Source of the DNA: CAVUAT01 sp963739545
GTDB taxonomy: Bacteria; Actinomycetota; Thermoleophilia; Solirubrobacterales; 70-9
DNA length: 64,000 bases
NCBI GenBank assembly: GCA_963739545.1
Contig: CAVUAT010000014.1
Span: 434,001-498,000 of the forward strand
Direction: 5' to 3'
The notes below the pieces were generated by a model. It worked only from the letters and a program-made list of their open reading frames with translations, made no database searches and was not told where the DNA came from. Shown one piece after another: positions 44,356-54,089 of the stretch. The number at the start of each line of letters is the position of its first letter. Position 1 is the stretch's first letter. The position numbers and the translations under genes were made by a program.

Positions 44356-46023
44356 ATGGCCACGGTCGAAAGAGGCACCGGCGCCCTGACCCACGAGGTC
44401 TCCAACCAGGCGACCCCACTGACGGACTACAACGTCTTCGAGGCCGACCGCACGCTGGTCGAGTCGGTGCGGCGCGAAGGCGCCGACTGGGCCGAGCAGC
44501 GGATCTCCAAGGTCGGCGCGTTCGCCGGTTCCGAGCGCGCGATCGAGCTTGGGCGGCTCGCCAACGAGAACCCGCCGAAGCTGCGTACCCACGACCGCTT
44601 CGGCCACCGCGTCGACGAGGTCGACTTCCACCCCGCCTGGCACGAGCTGCTCGGGGCGAGCGTCGCCAACGAGCTGCACTCGCTGCCCTGGCGCGAGCCC
44701 GGCGTCGGCGCGCATGTCGCCCGGGGCGCCGCCTTCATGTGCTTCGGCCAGGCCGAGGCCGGGGTCGGCTGCCCGATCTCGATGACCTACTCGGTGATCC
44801 CGGCCCTCCGCCACCAGCCCGAGATCGCCGCCGAGTGGGAACCGCGCTTCACCACCGCCGCCTACGACGGCTCCAACGTTCCCGCGCCGCAGAAGCCCGG
44901 GGCGCTCGCCGGCATGGGCATGACCGAGAAGCAGGGCGGCTCCGACGTCCGCGCCAACACGACGATCGCACGGCCGTTGAACGGCGGAGGGCCCGGCGCC
45001 GAGTACGAGCTGACCGGCCACAAGTGGTTCATGTCGGCTCCGATGTGCGACGCCTTCCTGGTGCTCGCCCAGGCCGACGGCGGGATCTCATGCTTCCTGT
45101 TCCCGCGCTGGACCCCCGACGGGGAGCGCAACAGCTTCCGGTTGCAGCGCCTCAAGGACAAGCTCGGCAACCGCTCGAACGCGTCGTCTGAGATCGAGTT
45201 CGACGGCGCCTGGGCCCAGCTCGTCGGCGACGAGGGCGCCGGGGTGCGGACGATCATCGAGATGGTCAATCACACCCGCCTCGACTGCGTGCAGGGCGGA
45301 ACCGCCGGCATGCGGGCCGGGCTCGCGCAGGCGATCCACCACGCCTCTCAGCGCTCGACCTTCGGCAGGGTCCTCGTCGAACAGCCGCTGATGCAGAACG
45401 TGCTCGCCGACCTCGCGATCGAGTCCGAGGCAGCGACGATCTCGGCGATGCGCCTCGCGCGCTCCTACGACGAGGCGATCGCCGGTGACGAGCAGGCCCA
45501 GTCCCTCAAGCGCATCTCCAACGCCGTCCTCAAGTACTGGATCACCAAGCGCGCCCCCTCGCACGCGGTCGAGTGCCTCGAGTGCCTCGGCGGCAACGGC
45601 TACGTCGAGGAGTCGGGGATGCCGCGTCTGTATAGAGAGAGCCCGCTGAACTCGATCTGGGAGGGCTCGGGCAACGTGCAGTGCCTCGACGTCCTGCGAG
45701 CGATGGTCAAGAGCCCAGAGGCGCTCGATGCCTACTTCGACGAGGTCTCCGAGGGCGCATCCGAGCCCCGGGTCGCAACCGAGGCCGACGCGCTCCGCGC
45801 CGAGCTCTCGGACATGGCCGAGGTCGAGGCCCGCGCCCGGCGCATCGTCGAGCGGATGGCCCTGCTGCTGCAGGGCTCGCTGATGGTCCGCTTCGGCGAC
45901 GAGGCGTCATCGTCCGCCTTCGTCTCGTCCCGCCTCGGCGGGGACTGGGGCCGCGCGTTCGGAACGCTGCCAGCCGGGACCGACTACGCGCGCATCATCG
46001 ACCGCCACCGCGCGGCGGCCTGA
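44356..46023 (+). CDS. Acyl-CoA dehydrogenase, AidB-like
   Basis: A 555-residue FAD-dependent acyl-CoA dehydrogenase of the AidB group: ALTHEVSNQATPLTDYN at the start, MGMTEKQGGSDVRANTT at the flavin/substrate loop, NRSNASSEIEFDGAWAQLVG, and a C-terminal helical bundle ending in RIIDRHRAAA. AidB protects against alkylation in E. coli; in other bacteria members oxidise branched or modified acyl-CoAs. The role here is not certain. It is followed nine bases later by a PEP-mutase family gene. Confidence 0.92.
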   Translation: MATVERGTGALTHEVSNQATPLTDYNVFEADRTLVESVRREGADWAEQRISKVGAFAGSERAIELGRLANENPPKLRTHDRFGHRVDEVDFHPAWHELLGASVANELHSLPWREPGVGAHVARGAAFMCFGQAEAGVGCPISMTYSVIPALRHQPEIAAEWEPRFTTAAYDGSNVPAPQKPGALAGMGMTEKQGGSDVRANTTIARPLNGGGPGAEYELTGHKWFMSAPMCDAFLVLAQADGGISCFLFPRWTPDGERNSFRLQRLKDKLGNRSNASSEIEFDGAWAQLVGDEGAGVRTIIEMVNHTRLDCVQGGTAGMRAGLAQAIHHASQRSTFGRVLVEQPLMQNVLADLAIESEAATISAMRLARSYDEAIAGDEQAQSLKRISNAVLKYWITKRAPSHAVECLECLGGNGYVEESGMPRLYRESPLNSIWEGSGNVQCLDVLRAMVKSPEALDAYFDEVSEGASEPRVATEADALRAELSDMAEVEARARRIVERMALLLQGSLMVRFGDEASSSAFVSSRLGGDWGRAFGTLPAGTDYARIIDRHRAAA

Positions 46024-46032
46024 CTGGGCCGC

Positions 46033-46836
46033 GTGGCCGGCGGCCCGACCCAAGAGCAGAAAGGGCGCGCATTTCGCGAGCTGCACGAGGGCGATCCCTT
46101 CATCATCCCCAACCCCTGGGACGCGGGATCGGCGAGGGTGCTTGCCGCCCTCGGGTTCTCGGCGCTGGCGAGCACGAGCGGAGGCTTCGCGCTCACGCTG
46201 GGGCGCGCGGATGGCGACGTCAGCCTCGATGAGGTCGCGGCCCACACCCGCGCGCTTGACGAGGCCACCGCGCTGCCCGTCTCGGTGGATCTCGAGAACG
46301 GCTACGGCTCCGAGCCCGAGTCCGCTGCGGCGGCGGTCGCCGTGGCCGGGGATCACGGCGCGGTCGGTGGCTCGATCGAGGACTACGACCCCACCGAAGG
46401 GAAGATCTACGGCCTCGAGCACGCGACCGCCCGGGTGGCTGCGGCGGCGGAGACCGCGCGTGGCCTGGCGTTTCCCTTCACGCTGACCGCGCGAGCCGAA
46501 AACCACCTCCGCGGCAACCCGGACATCGAGGACACGATCGCCCGGCTCCAAGCCTTCGAGGCCGCCGGCGCCGACGTCCTCTACGCGCCGTGGCTGCGCA
46601 ACGGCGACGAGATCCGGGCGGTTCGCGCCGAGACCTCGAAGCCGCTCAATGTGCTCGCGTTCCCGGGCCTGACGATGAGCGAGATCGCCGACGCGGGCGG
46701 CACCCGAATCAGCGTCGGCTCGCAGCTCACCTGGGTGGCCTATGCCGCAATGGCGGAGGCGGCCAAGGCGATCGACGAGTCCGGTGAGTTCGCGGCGCTA
46801 GAGGCCCCGGTGAACCTGAAGCGCTTGCTGGACTAG
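46033..46836 (+). CDS. Isocitrate lyase/PEP mutase superfamily protein
   Basis: A 267-residue TIM-barrel C-C lyase: IPNPWDAGSARVLAALGF, STSGGFALTLGRADG, the metal site VSVDLENGYG, and SIEDYDP followed by LTARAENHL. The superfamily includes oxaloacetate decarboxylases, carboxyphosphonoenolpyruvate mutases and 2-methylisocitrate lyases; the exact substrate is unknown, and it lacks the KKCGH signature of true isocitrate lyases. The start is GTG 46033, directly after the acyl-CoA dehydrogenase, so the two are probably one operon. Confidence 0.88.
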   Translation: MAGGPTQEQKGRAFRELHEGDPFIIPNPWDAGSARVLAALGFSALASTSGGFALTLGRADGDVSLDEVAAHTRALDEATALPVSVDLENGYGSEPESAAAAVAVAGDHGAVGGSIEDYDPTEGKIYGLEHATARVAAAAETARGLAFPFTLTARAENHLRGNPDIEDTIARLQAFEAAGADVLYAPWLRNGDEIRAVRAETSKPLNVLAFPGLTMSEIADAGGTRISVGSQLTWVAYAAMAEAAKAIDESGEFAALEAPVNLKRLLD

Positions 46837-46886
46837 GCCCTTGCGGGCGGGGCACCGCGGTCCTCGCCCGAAGGCGTGATTTCGCC

Positions 46887-47699
46887 TCACAGGCCGTGGT
46901 TCGGCCACTCGGGGGTGCGGCCCTCCTTGAAGGCGCGGGCGCCGATCGCGTGGGAGTCGCGGCGGGCGAACATCGAGAGACAGTTCTCCGCCTCTTGGCG
47001 CAGCTGCTCCTCGTAGGTGCGCCCGACGTTGCGGACCATCGTCTCCTTGTCCGAGCGGATCGCGCCCTGCGGCAGCGCCGCGATCTCGTGGGCGAGCTCA
47101 AGGGCGCGCTCGAGCGAGCGGCCCTCGGGGACGACCTCGTTGACGAGGCCGATGCGGAGCGCCTCCTCGGCGCCCACCGCGCGGCCGGTGATGATCATCT
47201 CCATCGCCCGCCCGTAGCCGACCATCAGCGTCAGGCGGACGTTCATCCCGTCGCCGCCGACGATGTTCCAGCGGCGCTCGAGCGCTCCGAAGACCGCGTT
47301 CTCGGAGGCGATGCGGATGTCGGCCAGCAGAGCATTCTCGAGGCCGGCGGCCACGGCCCAGCCGTTGACCGCGGCGATCACGGGCTTGAACACGTCGACC
47401 TTGCGCGTGTACCCGCACTCGCCGGGAGTGTTGTAGACGCTCGTCTTGAAGGTGTCCCAGTCCGGGATGCCGCCCTCGCCGAGCTCGGCGGCGTCCTCGA
47501 GGTCCCATCCGGCGCAGAAAGCGTCGCCCTCTCCGGTGATCACGAGTACGAAGGCGTCCGGGTCGTCCCGGAAGCGCTGCCACGCGTGGTGCAACTCGTC
47601 GTTCATCTTGCGGCTGATCGCGTTGCGCTGCTCGGGCCGCGCGTAGGTGAGCACGGTTACGTGCGAATCGGTCTCGTAGCGAAGGGTTTCGTAGTCCAT
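46887..47699 (-). CDS. Enoyl-CoA hydratase/isomerase family protein
   Basis: A 270-residue crotonase: VLTYARPEQRNAISRKMNDE, the oxyanion stretch DAFCAGWDLEDAAELGEGG, AAVNGWAVAAGLENALLADI, and GLVNEVVPEGRSLERALELA. The ATG at 47699 has a good Shine-Dalgarno sequence (GAGGAGGACGA), so it is translated with a leader. It is convergent with the PEP-mutase gene and divergent from the diguanylate cyclase. Confidence 0.9.
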   Translation of the reverse strand: MDYETLRYETDSHVTVLTYARPEQRNAISRKMNDELHHAWQRFRDDPDAFVLVITGEGDAFCAGWDLEDAAELGEGGIPDWDTFKTSVYNTPGECGYTRKVDVFKPVIAAVNGWAVAAGLENALLADIRIASENAVFGALERRWNIVGGDGMNVRLTLMVGYGRAMEMIITGRAVGAEEALRIGLVNEVVPEGRSLERALELAHEIAALPQGAIRSDKETMVRNVGRTYEEQLRQEAENCLSMFARRDSHAIGARAFKEGRTPEWPNHGL

Positions 47700-47820
47700 T
47701 CGTCCTCCTCGGTCGCCTGGGGCGCAGACCGTAATCGCACGGCGCCTGACGAGCAGGAATTTTGCGTGGTTTTCGGCGGAAGCGAGTCAAGCCCGGGGAA
47801 GATCCGCCGATCCAAAACAG

Positions 47821-48924
47821 ATGAAGTTCGGAATGGATCCAAGTGGGCACGCTCCTCGCCAGCTCGCTGTCCGCACGATGGGCCTCCTCGGCGTGGCCGG
47901 TGGCATGCTCGCAGTGGCGACGGCGATCCTGCCGCCGCCGGCGGAGGGCTCCGAGGACCTGATCCTCATCGCGGGCGCGCTGTCGGCGCTCTCCGGTGGA
48001 TACCTGCTCAGCCGCCGCCCGATGCTCGGCGAGCGAGAGCTCCTGGTGATGTCGCTGGTCGGCACGGCGCTGATCACGATCGCGACCCGCGAGGGCGGAA
48101 TCGCTGGCGGCACCGCCGACAACGAGATCCTCTACCTCTGGGTCATCCTCTACTCCTTCTACTTCCTGAGCCTTCCGAACGCGCTGTTCCAGGCGGCCGC
48201 GGTCGGAGGGGCCTACGCCTGGGTCCTGACCGGCCAGGACCTCGCCGGCGCCGGGGTCAGCGAGTGGCTGGTGACGATGAGCTCGTTGCTCGTCACCGGC
48301 CTGCTGATCGCTGAGCTGCGGGGAAACCTGTACCGCCACGTCGGCGAGCTCTCACACCGCGCCAGCCGCGACGAGCTGACCGGGCTCATGAACCGCGGCG
48401 CGCTGCACGAGCGGTTCGGAGTCGAGCGCGCCCGGGCCTTGCGCGATGGAGGGAGGATCAGCTTCCTCGCCATCGACATCGACGCATTCAAGGCGCTCAA
48501 CGACACGCTCGGCCACCCCACCGGCGACCAGGCTCTCCGCCAGGTATCTGCCGCGCTTCAACATTGGACCCGCGAGCTCGACGCCGCGGCGCGAGTAGGC
48601 GGCGACGAGTTCGCGGTGCTTCTGCCCGGGGCCGACGCAGCGGGGGCGCTCGGCATCGCAGAGGACCTCCGCTCGGCGATCGCCCGCTCGCCGCTGCCCG
48701 AGAACGTGCGGGTGACAGTCAGCATCGGCGCGACGACGAGTGAGGAGCCGGTGCCCTCATTCGGAGAGCTCTGGCAGGCGGCGGATGCCGCCATGTACGA
48801 GGCCAAGCGCTCGGGAGGGGATCGCGTCCGCTTCCGCGGCCTCAGCGAACAGGCTCACCCGGCGCCACCGGCGCACCCGACATCAGAGGTCGAGACCCCG
48901 CCGACCAGGACTCAGGCACCCTAA
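47821..48924 (+). CDS. Membrane diguanylate cyclase (GGDEF)
   Basis: A 367-residue protein with five or six membrane helices in the first ~190 residues and a cytoplasmic GGDEF domain. The active site reads RVGGDEFAVLLPGADAAG; five residues upstream is RELD, a classic I-site (RxxD) for product inhibition, and DELTGLMNRGALHERF starts the domain. It should make cyclic di-GMP. No receiver or PAS domain is visible. It has an alternative codon start region; ATG 47821 fits the family length. Confidence 0.9.
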   Translation: MKFGMDPSGHAPRQLAVRTMGLLGVAGGMLAVATAILPPPAEGSEDLILIAGALSALSGGYLLSRRPMLGERELLVMSLVGTALITIATREGGIAGGTADNEILYLWVILYSFYFLSLPNALFQAAAVGGAYAWVLTGQDLAGAGVSEWLVTMSSLLVTGLLIAELRGNLYRHVGELSHRASRDELTGLMNRGALHERFGVERARALRDGGRISFLAIDIDAFKALNDTLGHPTGDQALRQVSAALQHWTRELDAAARVGGDEFAVLLPGADAAGALGIAEDLRSAIARSPLPENVRVTVSIGATTSEEPVPSFGELWQAADAAMYEAKRSGGDRVRFRGLSEQAHPAPPAHPTSEVETPPTRTQAP

Positions 48925-48927
48925 GAT
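48922..48927 (+). promoter_or_regulatory. Probable -10 element of the site-2 protease gene (leaderless type)
   Basis: TAAGAT ends six bases before the ATG at 48934 and overlaps the end of the diguanylate cyclase gene. Confidence 0.45.
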
Positions 48928-48933
48928 CGATCC

Positions 48934-50112
48934 ATGCCCTCGGGCGGGATCACCCTGTTTCGAGTTCGCGGAATCAAGATCAGCGTCGATTACTCCTGGT
49001 TCCTCGTCCTCTTCCTGATCATCTTCTGGCTCTCGGGCTTCTACCGCGACGTGCTCGGCGCCGACGACGACGCGATTGGCCCGTACGGCCTCGCGGTCGC
49101 CAGCGCTCTGCTCTTCTTCGCCTCGATCGTGCTGCACGAGCTCGGGCACGCCTTCGTCGCGATCCGCAACGGGATCGGGATCGAGGGCATCACGCTGTGG
49201 CTGTTCGGAGGAGTGGCGCGCATGGAACGCGACTCCGACTCCCCCGCGACCGAGTTCAAGATCGCGATCGCCGGGCCGATCGTGACCGCCGTCATCTTCG
49301 TGGTCTGCCTCGCGGCCGGGATGGCGATCGCCGGGCCCGACGAGTTCCGAAACGCCGCGCTGACCGACAGCGACACCGACGCCTCGGGCGCCGTCGCGGT
49401 GATCGCCTGGCTCGCCTCGATCAACCTGCTGGTCCTCGTCTTCAACCTACTGCCCGCCTTCCCGCTCGACGGCGGGCGCATCGCCCGCGCCCTCGCCTGG
49501 TGGCGGACCGGCAACCGCGCCAGCGCAACCCGGTTTGCGGCGACCCTCGGGCGCATCTTCGCCTACCTGATGATGGGGCTCGGCGGGCTGCTGATCCTCT
49601 CCGGTGACCTGATCAGCGGCATCTGGCTGATCTTCGTCGGCTTCATCCTGAACGGCTCCGCTCGCGGCGCCATCGCGCAGACCCAGGTCGCCGACCGCAT
49701 CGAGGGCCTGTCGGTCGGCGACGTGATGGACCGCCAGCCGGTCGCGATCCCCGAGCGCCTGACGATCGAGCAGGCGCTCGACGAGTTCGTCCTGCGTTAC
49801 CGCTACCCCTGGTTCCCGGTGATCGACGGCTCGTCGCGATTCATCGGAGTGATCGATGCCGCCACTGCCCAGGCCGTCCCGCAGGCCGAGCTCCAGAGCA
49901 CGACCGTTGGCGAGATCATCGCGCGCGACGAGGGCTCGCTGACTATCGCCGACAACGCGCCGCTCGAGTCCGTCCTCGGCAACCAGGGTCTGCGTCGGCT
50001 CGGCGCCCTGATCGCGATCGACGGCGAGGGCCGCATGAGCGGCGTGATCACCGTCGACGCGGTCGGCCGTGCTCTCCAGGGCCCGCCCGCTGGGGCACCG
50101 GGCAGCGCCTGA
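48934..50112 (+). CDS. Site-2 protease (M50 family) with CBS domains
   Basis: A 392-residue intramembrane metalloprotease. The zinc site is IVLHELGHAFVAI (HExxH, about residue 65), completed by LLPAFPLDGGRI (the NPDG-like Asp, about 175). Two CBS repeats (VGDVMDRQPVAIPE and VGEIIARDEGSLTIADNAPL) follow the membrane region and could sense adenine nucleotides. Members cleave anti-sigma factors or regulators within the membrane; the target is unknown. ATG 48934 has TAAGAT six bases upstream. Confidence 0.92.
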   Translation: MPSGGITLFRVRGIKISVDYSWFLVLFLIIFWLSGFYRDVLGADDDAIGPYGLAVASALLFFASIVLHELGHAFVAIRNGIGIEGITLWLFGGVARMERDSDSPATEFKIAIAGPIVTAVIFVVCLAAGMAIAGPDEFRNAALTDSDTDASGAVAVIAWLASINLLVLVFNLLPAFPLDGGRIARALAWWRTGNRASATRFAATLGRIFAYLMMGLGGLLILSGDLISGIWLIFVGFILNGSARGAIAQTQVADRIEGLSVGDVMDRQPVAIPERLTIEQALDEFVLRYRYPWFPVIDGSSRFIGVIDAATAQAVPQAELQSTTVGEIIARDEGSLTIADNAPLESVLGNQGLRRLGALIAIDGEGRMSGVITVDAVGRALQGPPAGAPGSA

Positions 50113-50192
50113 GCCGGTCCTGAAACCCGGCCCGCCGACTCGGATTTCGAGGACGGAGCCGGGCGGACTCGCTGTATAGGATCGGTCATCTG

Positions 50193-51881
50193 ATGCCGGA
50201 CCATGACGTTCTAGTGATCGGGGCAGGTCTCGCCGGCCAGCGAGCCGCGCTGGCCGCTGCCGAGTCGGGAGTCTCGGTGGGGATCATCAGCAAGGTCCAC
50301 CCGGTGCGGTCGCACTCCAACGCTGCGCAGGGCGGGATCAACGCCGCTCTGAACGAGGACGACAGCTGGGAGTCGCACGCCTTCGACACCGTCAAGGGCT
50401 CCGACTACCTCGCCGACCAGGACGCGGTCGAGATCATGACCCAGGAGGCGCCCGAGGAGCTGCTGCACCTCGAGCACCTCGGCGTCACCTTCCACCGCAA
50501 CGAGAAGGGCGAGCTCGGCACCCGCGCCTTCGGCGGCGCCTCGGCCGCCCGCACCTACTACGTCGCCGACATCACGGGCCAGGCGATCATGCACGTCCTC
50601 TACGAGCAGCTGATGAAGCACTCCGAGGACGTCGCCCGTTACGAGGAGTACTTCACGACGTCACTGGCGATGGATGACGACGGCAACTGCATCGGCGCCG
50701 TCTGCCGCGACATCCGCGACGGCTCCACCGAGCTCTTCGGCGCCAAGGCCGTGATCCTCGCCACCGGCGGCAACGGGCAGGTCTGGCAGCCGACCACCAA
50801 CGCGCTGATCTGCACGGGCGATGGGATCGCTCAGGCCTACCGCGTCGGGGCCACGCTGATGGACATGGAGATGATCCAGTACCACCCGACGACGCTCGCG
50901 GGGAAGGGCTTCCTGATCACCGAGGGCGCGCGCGGCGAGGGAGCACACCTGCTGAACGCGAAGGGCGAGCGGTTTATGGAGACTTACGCCCCGAACAAGA
51001 TGGAGCTCGCCAGCCGAGACGTGGTCAGCCGGGCCGAGCAGACCGAGATCAACGAGGGCCGGGGATTCGAGGACGGCACGGTCGCGCTCGACATCACCGT
51101 CGTGCCGCGCAAGCGCATCCACGAAGCGCTGCGCGAGATCGTGCTCGTGGGGCAGGACTTCGCCGGCGTCGACATCACCAAGGAGCCGATCCGCATCAAG
51201 CCGGGCAACCACTACACGATGGGCGGCGTCAAGACCGACGTCCACGGACGTACCGACGTACCGGGCCTCTACGCCGCGGGCGAGGTCGCCTGCGTCTCGG
51301 TCCACGGCGGCAACCGCCTCGGCGCCAACTCTCTGCTCGACACCCTGATCTTCGGCCGCCGCTCCGGCAAGGACGCCGCCGAGCGCGCCAAGGGCCGCGA
51401 GGCCGTCGCCCCGTCGCAGAAGATCCTCGACGACGAGGAGTCGCTGATGGCATCGATCATCGCCCGCGAGAAGGGCTCAGGCCGCCGCGTGTCTGAGGTC
51501 CGCAAGGAACTCGGCGAGACGATGGACAAGCACGTCGCGGTGTTCCGCGACGCCGACGGCATCAACACAGCCTTGGAGACCGTCAAGCGCCTGAAGGAAG
51601 AGGCGGAGTCCTGCTACATCGACGACCGCGGCAGCGTCTTCAACCAGGACGTGCTCGGAGCGCTCGAGCTCGGCTTCATGCTCGACAACGCCGAGGCCAC
51701 ATGCATGGGCGCGCTGCATCGCACCGAGAGCCGCGGCGCCCAGTACCGCACCGACTTCCCCGATCGAAACGACGAGGAGTGGCTCAAGCACATCGACCTC
51801 TCCAAGAACGGCGACGGGCCTGAGATCAGCTACTCGGACGTGACCATGACGCAGTGGGAGCCGAAGGAGAGGACGTACTAG
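50193..51881 (+). CDS. sdhA: Succinate dehydrogenase / fumarate reductase flavoprotein subunit
   Basis: The catalytic flavoprotein of complex II. The 562-residue protein has the FAD site VLVIGAGLAGQRAALAAAES, the SHSNAAQGGINAAL stretch for covalent flavin, the active-site SRAEQTEINEGRGF region, and the C-terminal VHGGNRLGANSLLDTLIFG. It is followed 16 bases later by sdhB and then the CCG-domain subunit. Confidence 0.96.
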   Translation: MPDHDVLVIGAGLAGQRAALAAAESGVSVGIISKVHPVRSHSNAAQGGINAALNEDDSWESHAFDTVKGSDYLADQDAVEIMTQEAPEELLHLEHLGVTFHRNEKGELGTRAFGGASAARTYYVADITGQAIMHVLYEQLMKHSEDVARYEEYFTTSLAMDDDGNCIGAVCRDIRDGSTELFGAKAVILATGGNGQVWQPTTNALICTGDGIAQAYRVGATLMDMEMIQYHPTTLAGKGFLITEGARGEGAHLLNAKGERFMETYAPNKMELASRDVVSRAEQTEINEGRGFEDGTVALDITVVPRKRIHEALREIVLVGQDFAGVDITKEPIRIKPGNHYTMGGVKTDVHGRTDVPGLYAAGEVACVSVHGGNRLGANSLLDTLIFGRRSGKDAAERAKGREAVAPSQKILDDEESLMASIIAREKGSGRRVSEVRKELGETMDKHVAVFRDADGINTALETVKRLKEEAESCYIDDRGSVFNQDVLGALELGFMLDNAEATCMGALHRTESRGAQYRTDFPDRNDEEWLKHIDLSKNGDGPEISYSDVTMTQWEPKERTY

Positions 51882-51897
51882 AGATGAGGGATTCCTG

Positions 51898-53160
51898 ATG
51901 GCGAACTACACGCTCAAGGTCCGCCGCTTCGAGCCCGAGTCGGGCGAGGGGCCCTACTGGGACACCTTCGACGTCGACCTCGACCCGACGCTGTCGGTGC
52001 TCGACGGGCTGCTCCAGCACAAGGACAACGAGGACGGCTCGCTCTCGGTTCGCTGCTCGTGCCGCGCCGCGATCTGCGGCTCGTGCGGGATGAAGATCAA
52101 TGGCCAGTCCGGCCTCGCCTGCAAGACGCAGATCGGCGAGGCGAGCGAATGGGCGAACCGTGCGAACTCCAACGGCCACACCGCGCCGATCGTCGTCGAG
52201 CCGATGGGCAACATGCCGGTGCTGAAGGACCTCGTGACCGACATGGAGTCGACGCACTGGACGAAAATCCGCCGCGTCACCCCGTGGCTGCTTCCCGAGG
52301 GCCCTCCGCCCGAGCGCGAGTACATCGTCCCGCCCGAGTCGATGATCGACGTGACCCAGTCGATGGCCTGCATCCAGTGCGGGGCGTGCGTCAGCGCCTG
52401 CCTCTCGATGGAGGCCGACCCCGATTTCATCGGCCCCGCCGCGCTCGCCAAGGCGTATCGCTTCGTCGGCGACCCGCGCGACGGCCAGACGACCGAGCGC
52501 CTGCACGACCTCGCCAACGATCCGCACGGCATCTACGACTGCACCCACTGCTTCTCGTGCATCGACGCATGCCCGAAGGGCGTCGCCCCGATGGACCAGA
52601 TCATGCGCCTGCGCCGCGCCGCCGGCGAGGACGGAATCGACGACGTCAACAACGGCCATCGCCACGAGGCGGCGTTCGTGAAGATCATCGAGTCGAAGGG
52701 CACGCTCGACGAGTCGCTGCTGCTGCAGGAGTCCTTCGCCCCGGGCATCAAGGGCAAGCTCAAGCCGCCGCGCGGCGCGCTCAAGGCGCTGCTGCAGTCG
52801 ATCCCGACGGCGATCCGCGGCATCCGCAGCGGCAAGATGCGCTCGGTGCCGAAGCTGATCCCGGGCATTCACGAGAAGCTCCCGGGAGACGCCCAGGACC
52901 ACGTGCAGAAGATCTACGCGCACGCCGAGGAGCACAGGATCGAGCTCAACCTCTACATCAAGGGCGAGGAGGCCGACGAGGACGCGCCGGTCGAGGAGTC
53001 CGAGGCCGTGCCCGCCGGAGCAATCGAGCCGGAGCCCGACGAGGGCGACGCGCCTGATGACGGCGACTCGACGAGCAAGGGCCCGACCGGAGCCGAGCAT
53101 GGGCAGGCCGACCCCGGTCCGCCCGGCGCGGGAACCCAGGGCCCCGGGAGCGCAAGCTGA
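51898..53160 (+). CDS. sdhB: Succinate dehydrogenase iron-sulfur subunit with C-terminal extension
   Basis: Carries electrons from the flavoprotein. The 420-residue protein has the [2Fe-2S] cluster motif CSCRAAICGSCGMKINGQ (residues about 48-60), a second cluster motif CIQCGACVSAC (about 160) and a third CTHCFSCIDACPKGVAP (about 213). The usual SdhB is about 240-260 residues; here the C-terminal ~150 residues continue into helices and an acidic, Gly/Pro-rich tail of no known function. Its stop overlaps the next ATG (TGATG). Confidence 0.94.
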   Translation: MANYTLKVRRFEPESGEGPYWDTFDVDLDPTLSVLDGLLQHKDNEDGSLSVRCSCRAAICGSCGMKINGQSGLACKTQIGEASEWANRANSNGHTAPIVVEPMGNMPVLKDLVTDMESTHWTKIRRVTPWLLPEGPPPEREYIVPPESMIDVTQSMACIQCGACVSACLSMEADPDFIGPAALAKAYRFVGDPRDGQTTERLHDLANDPHGIYDCTHCFSCIDACPKGVAPMDQIMRLRRAAGEDGIDDVNNGHRHEAAFVKIIESKGTLDESLLLQESFAPGIKGKLKPPRGALKALLQSIPTAIRGIRSGKMRSVPKLIPGIHEKLPGDAQDHVQKIYAHAEEHRIELNLYIKGEEADEDAPVEESEAVPAGAIEPEPDEGDAPDDGDSTSKGPTGAEHGQADPGPPGAGTQGPGSAS

Positions 53161-54089
53161 TGAGCGACATCAAGGTCGCCTACTGGCCCGGTTGCGTCAG
53201 TCGCGGCTTCACGACCGAGCTGCACGGGTCGATGGCGCTGGTCGCCGAGCGGCTCGGGATCGAGCTGATCGAGCTCGATCGCGCCAACTGCTCGGGTGCC
53301 GGCGTGATCGCCGAGCACAACCAGGAGCTCGCCGACACCTTGAACGCGCGCACCTTCGCGCTCGCCCAGCAGACGGGCGCGCCGATGATGAATATCTGCT
53401 CGACCTGCCAGGGAGCGCAGTCGGAGTGCCAGCAGCGCCTGGACGCCGACACGGAGTACCGCGACCACATCAACGGCGCGCTGGCCGACGAGGGACTGAA
53501 GTACGAGAAGGAGGGGTTCTCCAACAAGAACTTCCTCTGGGTGCTTGTCGAGGACTACGGCCTCGACAAGCTCGTCGCCCAGGTGAAGAGGCCGCTCACA
53601 GGCCTCAAGGTCGGGCCCTTCTACGGCTGCTACATCCTGCGCCCCCGCCACCGCCTCGGCTACGAGGAGCACCCCGAGCGCGACCTCTACCTCGAGCGGC
53701 TGATCGAGGCCCTCGGTGGCGAGGTCGTCGAGTACGACGGCGCGCGCAAGTGCTGCGGCTTCCCGATCATCACGATGGCCCGCGAGGTCTCACTTCGCCA
53801 GGCCGGGACCCACATCGGCGACGCTCTCGACGCCGAGGCCGACTGCCTCGTCACCCCCTGCCCGCTTTGCCACCTGAACCTCGACATGCAGCAGCCCGAG
53901 GCGGCCAAGGTCGTCAACCGCGATCTCGGCCTCGCCGTCCTGCACCTGCCACAGCTCGTCGGCCTGGCCCTCGGCTTCGAGCCGTCAGAGCTCGGCATGA
54001 GCCGCCACATCTCCTCGACCGAGTGGGTCGAGAGCCGCATCGACGGGGCTTCGGCGGAGAGCGCGCCCGAACAAGCTGTCACCGCCTAG
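53160..54089 (+). CDS. CCG-domain subunit (SdhE / heterodisulfide reductase subunit B-like)
   Basis: A 309-residue protein with two CCG-type cysteine clusters: CSTCQGAQSECQQRL and, near the C-terminus, KCCGFPII with CPLCHLNLDM. This is the type that replaces the usual membrane anchors in the SdhABE form of complex II, where it handles electron transfer to quinone. It starts inside the sdhB stop (TGATG), so translation is coupled. Its stop shares the CTAG with the convergent antiporter gene. Confidence 0.92.
   Translation: MSDIKVAYWPGCVSRGFTTELHGSMALVAERLGIELIELDRANCSGAGVIAEHNQELADTLNARTFALAQQTGAPMMNICSTCQGAQSECQQRLDADTEYRDHINGALADEGLKYEKEGFSNKNFLWVLVEDYGLDKLVAQVKRPLTGLKVGPFYGCYILRPRHRLGYEEHPERDLYLERLIEALGGEVVEYDGARKCCGFPIITMAREVSLRQAGTHIGDALDAEADCLVTPCPLCHLNLDMQQPEAAKVVNRDLGLAVLHLPQLVGLALGFEPSELGMSRHISSTEWVESRIDGASAESAPEQAVTA

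Noticed and set aside
44254..45021. Minus-strand open frame opposite the AidB-like gene
   Set aside because: An antisense shadow of a well-supported acyl-CoA dehydrogenase.
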